The notes beneath the pieces are model-generated. The model was not told where the DNA came from. It was given only the letters and a program-made list of their open reading frames with translations, and did not search any database. A program made the position numbers and the translations under genes. Positions 33,518-37,705 of a DNA stretch of 37,705 bases are shown piece after piece (the stretch's first letter is position 1; each line of letters starts with the position of its first letter). Origin of the DNA: Blautia glucerasea (GTDB taxonomy: Bacteria > Bacillota > Clostridia > Lachnospirales > Lachnospiraceae); assembly GCF_013304385.1 (NCBI RefSeq), contig NZ_JAAITU010000041.1, forward strand, positions 1-37,705, read 5' to 3'.

Positions 33518-34691
33518 TTTTCATCCCTCTTTTGTCATAGTCATCAAGGAAATTATAGGTCATGTCATCTTTATGATATCCGATCACTGTACGCAGATTA
33601 ATATTCCGCACACTGTTAAAAATATTGGTATCGATCACATCACTGGTCTTCCTGAATTGTGCGATCAGTTCTTTCATCTCATCTCTCTTTGAACCTCTGC
33701 CGCCTCCACAGCTTACACAGTTCTCTGTAAATCTGCAGGCGCACTGGATAAAATGCAGGCCATTGTAATCTCTCCAGGATTTGATCGCGTCCTCATGTAC
33801 CAGATACAAAGGACGGATCAGTTCCATCCCTTCAAAGTGCTGGCTATGCAGCTTTGGCATCATTGTTTCTACCTTACCGCTATACAGCATTCCCATCAGG
33901 ATCGTCTCAATCACATCATCAAAATGATGTCCCAGTGCAATTTTATTGCATCCAAGTTCTTTCGCCTTTGCATACAGATATCCTCTTCGCATACGTGCAC
34001 AAAGATAACATGGATTCCTGTCGATCCCTGCTACTGTATCAAAAATATTTGTTTCAAATACAGTCAACGGAATCCCCAGAAGCTTTGCATTATCCTGGAT
34101 AATATTCCAGTTGTCCTCATTGTATCCCGGATTCATGATGAGAAATACCGGCTCAAAATGGATTTTGCCATGCTTTTGTACTTCCTGGATCAGCTTGGCA
34201 AGAAGCATGGAATCCTTTCCTCCTGAAATGCAGACAGCTACCTTGTCCCCTTCCTGGATCAGCTGATATTCATTTAAAGCTTTGGTAAAAGGACGCCATA
34301 TGGTCTTTCTGTATTTCTTTATAATGCTTCTCTCAATATCTGCTGTTTTCTGCTTCTTTTCTTCCTCTGAATCTTTTTGCATAAACCTTGATAAAGTCAG
34401 CTTCAGGTAGGCTCTGTATCCACCAGTTACATTTACTGCCTGATATCCCTGCTCTTCCAGAAGATGTACATATTCCTGGCTGTGCTCCCCTGTATGGCAG
34501 ATCAGATAGTATATCTTTTCTTTATCAAGTTCCCCAAGTCTGTCTTCAAATTCTTCCATTGGAATATTCACAGCACCAGGGAATGTACCTCGGCTGTACT
34601 GATCCTGTGGACGGATGTCAATAATCTCTCCTGACTGGATTTCCTTTTGCTCCAGTTCTTCAATTCCGATTGTTTTCACCTTTGCTTCCAT
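33510..34691 (-). CDS. Rhodanese-TtcA fusion, tRNA thiolation-type PP-loop enzyme
   Basis: About 393 aa from the ATG at 34691; upstream frame to 34730 starts with TTG and lacks a ribosome site. Residues 1-105 form a rhodanese domain with active-site C65 in CHTGEHS. The rest is a TtcA-like ATP pyrophosphatase: P-loop SGGKDS (156-161), C228-x2-C231 (CYLCARMRRG), GHHFDDVIET, and a later Cys pair (CACRFTENCVSCGGG). Such proteins 2-thiolate cytidine 32 of tRNA. The rhodanese domain could supply persulfide to its own enzyme or to the overlapping LarE. Target tRNA or other substrate is not provable from sequence. Confidence 0.88.
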   Translation of the reverse strand: MEAKVKTIGIEELEQKEIQSGEIIDIRPQDQYSRGTFPGAVNIPMEEFEDRLGELDKEKIYYLICHTGEHSQEYVHLLEEQGYQAVNVTGGYRAYLKLTLSRFMQKDSEEEKKQKTADIERSIIKKYRKTIWRPFTKALNEYQLIQEGDKVAVCISGGKDSMLLAKLIQEVQKHGKIHFEPVFLIMNPGYNEDNWNIIQDNAKLLGIPLTVFETNIFDTVAGIDRNPCYLCARMRRGYLYAKAKELGCNKIALGHHFDDVIETILMGMLYSGKVETMMPKLHSQHFEGMELIRPLYLVHEDAIKSWRDYNGLHFIQCACRFTENCVSCGGGRGSKRDEMKELIAQFRKTSDVIDTNIFNSVRNINLRTVIGYHKDDMTYNFLDDYDKRGMKNE

Positions 34692-34743
34692 CTCTTTCTT
34701 ATAGATTCTTTGTAACCGCTCAATGCCCAAACAGCTGCACCAA

Positions 34744-34929
34744 TTATTTTCTTTTTACAATGTGTATCTCCGGTATTGCCACATTCTCATAGGTAATAGA
34801 TTCTTCATGCTTTTCTTTGTCCGTATCGTCATTATGATCCACTTCCCCTGTGTGTATTTCTGGAACAGCCAGATTTTCACTTGTCACCTTATATTCAGCC
34901 CTTTTCCCTTTTTTCTTCCTTCCCAGCAT
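34744..34929 (-). CDS. 61-aa protein with a duplicated ENxAxPEIH motif
   Basis: The ATG at 34929 has AAGGAG 5 nt upstream; an earlier ATG at 34947 has none and overlaps gltS. The basic N-terminus (LGRKKKGKRAEYK) leads to ENLAVPEIH (18-26), an acidic middle (DHNDDTDKEKHEE) and ENVAIPEIH (48-56) before the basic end. No membrane segment or cysteine is present. It starts 17 nt after gltS, so it is likely the third gene of the TAXI-GltS operon. I do not recognise a family. Confidence 0.65.
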   Translation of the reverse strand: MLGRKKKGKRAEYKVTSENLAVPEIHTGEVDHNDDTDKEKHEESITYENVAIPEIHIVKRK

Positions 34930-34946
34930 CTCTCTTCTCCTTGCCA

Positions 34947-36134
34947 TTATAATATATTAATAAACAAAGTTAATACCAAACTATTAATAAAATCTGCAAA
35001 CAAACTGCCTACCAGCGGAACAAGCAGATATGCCTTTACTGATGGAGCATATTTTTCGCAGAGTACCTGCATATTTGCCATTGCATTGGGCGTTGCTCCC
35101 ATACCAAATCCGCACACGCCAGAGGACAGAACCGCCGCATCATAATCCCTTCCCATAACATTAAATACCACAAAATAAGTAAACAGAAAGATCAGAATTG
35201 TCTGACCTGCCAGTAATACCAGCAGTGGAAGAGCCAAATCTGCCAGCTGCCATAGCTTCAAAGTGATCATGGCCATTCCAAGAAACAGGGAAAGACTGAT
35301 ACCGCCAATATCATTGATCTCCCCCATGTAAATAGTAAATTTGCCGGAGTATTCTCCAATGTTACGGATAAATGCTGCCACGATCATTGCACCGATATAA
35401 ATAGGGAATGTCATTCCTGTTAAAGAAAGAAGTCTTGATACTACCGTTCCGATCCCCATGGCAATGATCAGCTGGAAAACAGCTGCCGGGTACATACTTG
35501 TATGCCGCGCATGTTTCTTTTCTTCCTCAACCAACAGGCTGTCATCCTCTGTCACTACTGTATCCAACAGATTTTTCTTCTCAATCAGACGTTTTCCAAC
35601 TGGTCCTCCCAGCATACTTCCGGCAATCAGCCCAAAGGTTGCACCAGCTGTACAAAGAGTAGTTGCACCACTTATCCCGAAATCCTCAAGAACTGTTCCA
35701 AAGGCGCCGGCTGTACCATGTCCTCCCACCATTGGAATTGATCCTGTACACAAGCCCACAAGTGGATTGATCCTCAGAATTTTAGAAAGACCTACGGCCA
35801 GCAAATTCTGTGAAAAGATCAGCACGATCACAAGTCCAAGAAAAACGATCAATGCCTTTCCACCACTTTTCAATACTTTCAAATTTGCCTGAAATCCAAC
35901 TGATGTAAAGAAAAATACCATACACACTTCTTTCAAGATGTCATCAAACTGAAATTCCGCTACCCCTGTCACATAACAGACACAGGTAAATATGGCAAAC
36001 AGCACACCACCAATCACTGGTGCCGGTATACAAAATCTTTCCAGCATATTGATCCTGCGTTTCAGGACCTTGCCAAGCATTAAAACCAGCACAGCAGCTG
36101 CCATTGTCTGATACATATCTAATTCAATTTTCAT
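34947..36134 (-). CDS. gltS: GltS-family sodium/glutamate symporter
   Basis: 395 aa with about ten membrane segments. The ATG at 36134 has AGAGGAG upstream; an earlier ATG at 36152 would lie before that site. Signature regions of the two inverted halves are visible: SIPMVGGHGTAGAFG (re-entrant loop 1) and GVCGFGMGATPNAMANMQ (loop 2). A hydrophilic loop rich in charged residues (TEDDSLLVEEEKKHARH) separates the halves. GltS proteins take up glutamate with Na+. It directly follows a TAXI binding protein gene (33 nt), an arrangement that suggests a binding protein may deliver substrate to it. Confidence 0.93.
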   Translation of the reverse strand: MKIELDMYQTMAAAVLVLMLGKVLKRRINMLERFCIPAPVIGGVLFAIFTCVCYVTGVAEFQFDDILKEVCMVFFFTSVGFQANLKVLKSGGKALIVFLGLVIVLIFSQNLLAVGLSKILRINPLVGLCTGSIPMVGGHGTAGAFGTVLEDFGISGATTLCTAGATFGLIAGSMLGGPVGKRLIEKKNLLDTVVTEDDSLLVEEEKKHARHTSMYPAAVFQLIIAMGIGTVVSRLLSLTGMTFPIYIGAMIVAAFIRNIGEYSGKFTIYMGEINDIGGISLSLFLGMAMITLKLWQLADLALPLLVLLAGQTILIFLFTYFVVFNVMGRDYDAAVLSSGVCGFGMGATPNAMANMQVLCEKYAPSVKAYLLVPLVGSLFADFINSLVLTLFINIL

Positions 36135-36167
36135 CGTTACTCCTCTTGTCATTTCTCTTTTCCGATT

Positions 36168-37115
36168 TTACACATTGATGCCACAAGATTTATAATAGCT
36201 AGCAGCCCCTTCATGGAAAGGGATTCCAATTCCCTGAACTGCTGCATTTTCATTCAATGTAATATCTGTAGAAAGCGCATATTGGATTTCCTGTTTTTTC
36301 TCAAATAAAATTCTGGTGATCCATTCTACAGTTTCTGCATCCAGATCATCACTGACCAAAAGCAGTGCACGCACCCCTACCGTCTGTACCTCGTCTTCCT
36401 GTCCGTTATATGTTCCGGCAGGTATAGTATATCTGGAATAAGCAGGATTTACAGTTATCATTTTGTCAATATTTTTTTCGTCCAGGCTTAGCAACCGGAT
36501 ATCACACTGTTTTGACAACTCACTGATTACAGTTGTCTCGGCTCCGGCTGTACAGAAAAATCCATCAATCTTTCCATCCCGAAGCTGCTGTGCTGCATCT
36601 GTATAATCAAGATGTACCTTTTCTCCTAAATTGTCCCAAATACCGTATATTGAAAGAATCTGTTTTGCACTCTCTTCTGTTCCGGATTCTTCTTCACCTA
36701 CACTGACTTTTTTCCCAAGAAGATCATCAATTGTCTGAATATCTGACTCATCACGTACAATAATCTGGCATGCTTCCATATAAAGCCCTGCCACAGCACT
36801 ATACCCCTGATATTTCTTACCACCTGTCCATGCACCAGTTCCCTGGTATGCAGCCCTAGTCATATCTTCCTGTGCAATTGCCATCTGGATATACCCTTCA
36901 GATAACAGACGCAGGTTAGCAGCAGAACCGGCAGTTGTCTTTACTTCAATTTGCTTCTCCTCCTGATCCGCTGTGAGAAGATCCCCAAAGGTATCTGCAA
37001 ACGCATGGTACATACCGCCGATGCCAGCTGCACCAAATCGAATATGACCTATCGAACCTATACATCCGGTTAAAAGCAGAACCATTGCTAAAAATAGTAT
37101 TCCCTTTTTTTTCAT
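36168..37115 (-). CDS. TAXI-family solute-binding lipoprotein
   Basis: 315 aa. The signal peptide ends in LLLTGC (lipidated C18). The mature part begins with the TAXI motif IRFGAAGIGGMYHAFADTFG. TTAGSAANLRLLSEGYIQMAIAQ and LLGKKVSVGEEESGTEESAKQIL follow, as in TAXI proteins of TRAP transporters that often bind glutamate or related acids. No TRAP membrane protein (DctM/DctQ type) is encoded in the window; the next gene is gltS instead. AGGAGG precedes the ATG at 37115. Confidence 0.92.
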   Translation of the reverse strand: MKKKGILFLAMVLLLTGCIGSIGHIRFGAAGIGGMYHAFADTFGDLLTADQEEKQIEVKTTAGSAANLRLLSEGYIQMAIAQEDMTRAAYQGTGAWTGGKKYQGYSAVAGLYMEACQIIVRDESDIQTIDDLLGKKVSVGEEESGTEESAKQILSIYGIWDNLGEKVHLDYTDAAQQLRDGKIDGFFCTAGAETTVISELSKQCDIRLLSLDEKNIDKMITVNPAYSRYTIPAGTYNGQEDEVQTVGVRALLLVSDDLDAETVEWITRILFEKKQEIQYALSTDITLNENAAVQGIGIPFHEGAASYYKSCGINV

Positions 37116-37149
37116 CCTTCTTCCTCCTGCATATTCTTGGTAATTTCAT

Positions 37150-37155
37150 ATTATA
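37150..37155 (-). promoter_or_regulatory. TATAAT -10 box of the TAXI-gltS operon within the repeat end
   Basis: A consensus TATAAT on the minus strand overlaps the outer edge of the palindromic repeat, 34 nt before the TAXI ATG. No good -35 is found 17 nt upstream, so this is tentative. Confidence 0.4.
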
Positions 37156-37330
37156 TCAGCTGGGAGATGACTCCCACCTCCATAGGTGGTGAGAAACAAG
37201 CTAGTATCAGTGGTGGGAGTCAATCCCCCAGCTGATATAGCCTCCGGCAGGATTGCAGAGGTGCGCAGTAGAAGTATGTCATGCAATTGCATGACGCGCA
37301 CCTCGCAGCAAGAATGCCGAGGCATTCTTG
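37152..37330 (-). repeat. Compound palindromic repeat, long copy (179 bp)
   Basis: Inverted second copy of the element at 15211-15336. Read on the minus strand, its first 117 nt match with a single difference (C in the left copy is A here). It then carries 53 extra nt: GACTCCCACC (37169-37178) pairs with GGTGGGAGTC (37212-37221), with CACCT/AGGTG nested inside. TATATCAGCTGGG/CCCAGCTGATATA arms (37152-37164, 37227-37239) close this long hairpin. CTCCCA occurs at both ends of the extra part. Confidence 0.9.
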
Positions 37331-37394
37331 AATAACAAAGCGAGCAAGTCTACTTCAAGCTCCATGAGTTTCTCAATCCATCCCGCTATTACAT

Positions 37395-37422
37395 AAAAAA
37401 AAGCCCCTGATAATCAAGGACT
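37395..37422 (-). terminator. Terminator of the rRNA-tRNA transcript
   Basis: On the minus strand AGTCCTTGA-TTA-TCAGGGGCT, with two G-U pairs, is followed by eight U. It lies just after tRNA-Cys. Confidence 0.85.
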
Positions 37423-37431
37423 TAATCAAAA

Positions 37432-37503
37432 AGGCGCAGACCGGATTTGAACCGGTGAATCGAGGTGTTGCAGACCTATGCCTTACCACTTGGCTACTGC
37501 GCC
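37432..37503 (-). tRNA. tRNA-Cys (GCA)
   Basis: The acceptor stem is GGCGCAG/CTGCGCC with U as discriminator, as expected for tRNA-Cys. The anticodon loop CTGCAAC gives anticodon GCA. The T-arm is CCGGTTCAAATCCGG. CCA is not encoded. Confidence 0.95.
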
Positions 37504-37510
37504 ATATCAA

Positions 37511-37583
37511 CTCCCCCTGTTGGACTCGAACCAACGACACTGCGGTTAACAGCCGCATGCTCTACCGACTGAGCTAAGGAGGA
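37511..37583 (-). tRNA. tRNA-Asn (GTT)
   Basis: The acceptor stem is TCCTCCT/AGGGGGA with G as discriminator. D-arm GCTCAGTCGGTAGAGC; anticodon loop CTGTTAA gives GTT; T-arm GTTGGTTCGAGTCCAAC. CCA is not encoded. It is 7 nt upstream of tRNA-Cys. Confidence 0.96.
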
Positions 37584-37656
37584 ATAACCTGAAAGTATTT
37601 TGTACCTTCAAAACCACATACATGCTGACATCCTTTGGAATCTTTAACCTGCTTTT

Positions 37657-37705
37657 TGGTCAAGCCCTCGACCGATTAGTACTGGTCAACTCCGTACATT
37701 ACTGC
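37657..37705 (-). rRNA. 23S rRNA, 3' end only
   Basis: The minus strand reads GTTGACCAGTACTAATCGGT then CGAGGGCTTGACC, the conserved 3' terminus of bacterial 23S rRNA. The gene runs off the right edge. The 74 nt between it and tRNA-Asn contain no 5S rRNA. Confidence 0.93.

Noticed and set aside
37584..37656. 5S rRNA between 23S and tRNA-Asn
   Set aside because: Only about 74 nt are available and no 5S conserved core is present.

Overview
The window reads as a genome segment of an anaerobic gut Firmicute of the Lachnospiraceae type (Blautia/Dorea/Mediterraneibacter-like). This is inferred from the AT-rich Gram-positive promoters and strong GGAGG ribosome sites, three LacI-family regulators each beside a carbohydrate or ABC operon, an oxygen-sensitive radical-SAM sulfatase maturase, paired short CHR transporters and DUF4358/DHHW surface-acetylation genes. 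Both edges look like contig breaks. The right edge lies in the 3' end of a 23S rRNA gene, and the left edge cuts a GH172 gene just where its conserved sequence stops matching the family.

Layout. 1-1.5 kb: a truncated GH172 (DUF2961) glycosidase and its LacI regulator, both carrying the same 14-bp operator. 1.8-4 kb: an AEC-family carrier and a two-gene CHR (chromate-type) transporter. 4.2-12.6 kb: an organosulfate locus on the minus strand, transcribed as binding protein, two permeases, two different ATPases, two cytoplasmic Cys-type sulfatases and an anaerobic sulfatase maturase, with a second LacI regulator upstream (12.9-13.9 kb). 14.1-15.1 kb: a ribokinase-like PfkB kinase. 15.2-15.3 kb: one copy of a compound palindromic repeat, whose inverted second copy lies at 37.15-37.33 kb. 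15.3-15.9 kb: a small secreted protein. 16.0-21.8 kb: a fructan/sucrose operon (lipoprotein binding protein, two permeases, GH32) with a divergent LacI regulator and four GTAACCGGTTAC-type operators. 21.8-26.2 kb: an internally deleted EamA transporter pseudogene, an S8 protease, an Lgt homologue, an arginase-fold protein and a DUF308 protein. 26.5-30.4 kb: a plus-strand operon for surface polysaccharide O-acylation (SGNH hydrolase, DUF4358, MBOAT, DHHW protein). 30.4-34.7 kb: sulfur genes (metY, a HAD protein, larE, a rhodanese-TtcA fusion). 34.7-37.1 kb: a TAXI-type binding lipoprotein, a GltS symporter and a 61-aa protein. 37.4-37.7 kb: tRNA-Cys, tRNA-Asn and the 23S 3' end.

How they work together. 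The 4.2-12.6 kb cluster looks like a complete import, desulfate and enzyme-activation system for a small organosulfate: neither sulfatase has a signal peptide, so the ester must enter before cleavage. Its two ATPases have complementary defects, one in the signature motif and one in the switch histidine, predicting one working and one degenerate ATP site. The fructan operon imports short fructans for cytoplasmic cleavage by GH32. The TAXI-GltS pair has no TRAP membrane subunit and may be a binding-protein-assisted GltS transporter. Three separate LacI operators each begin exactly 12 nt downstream of the -10 box of a promoter.
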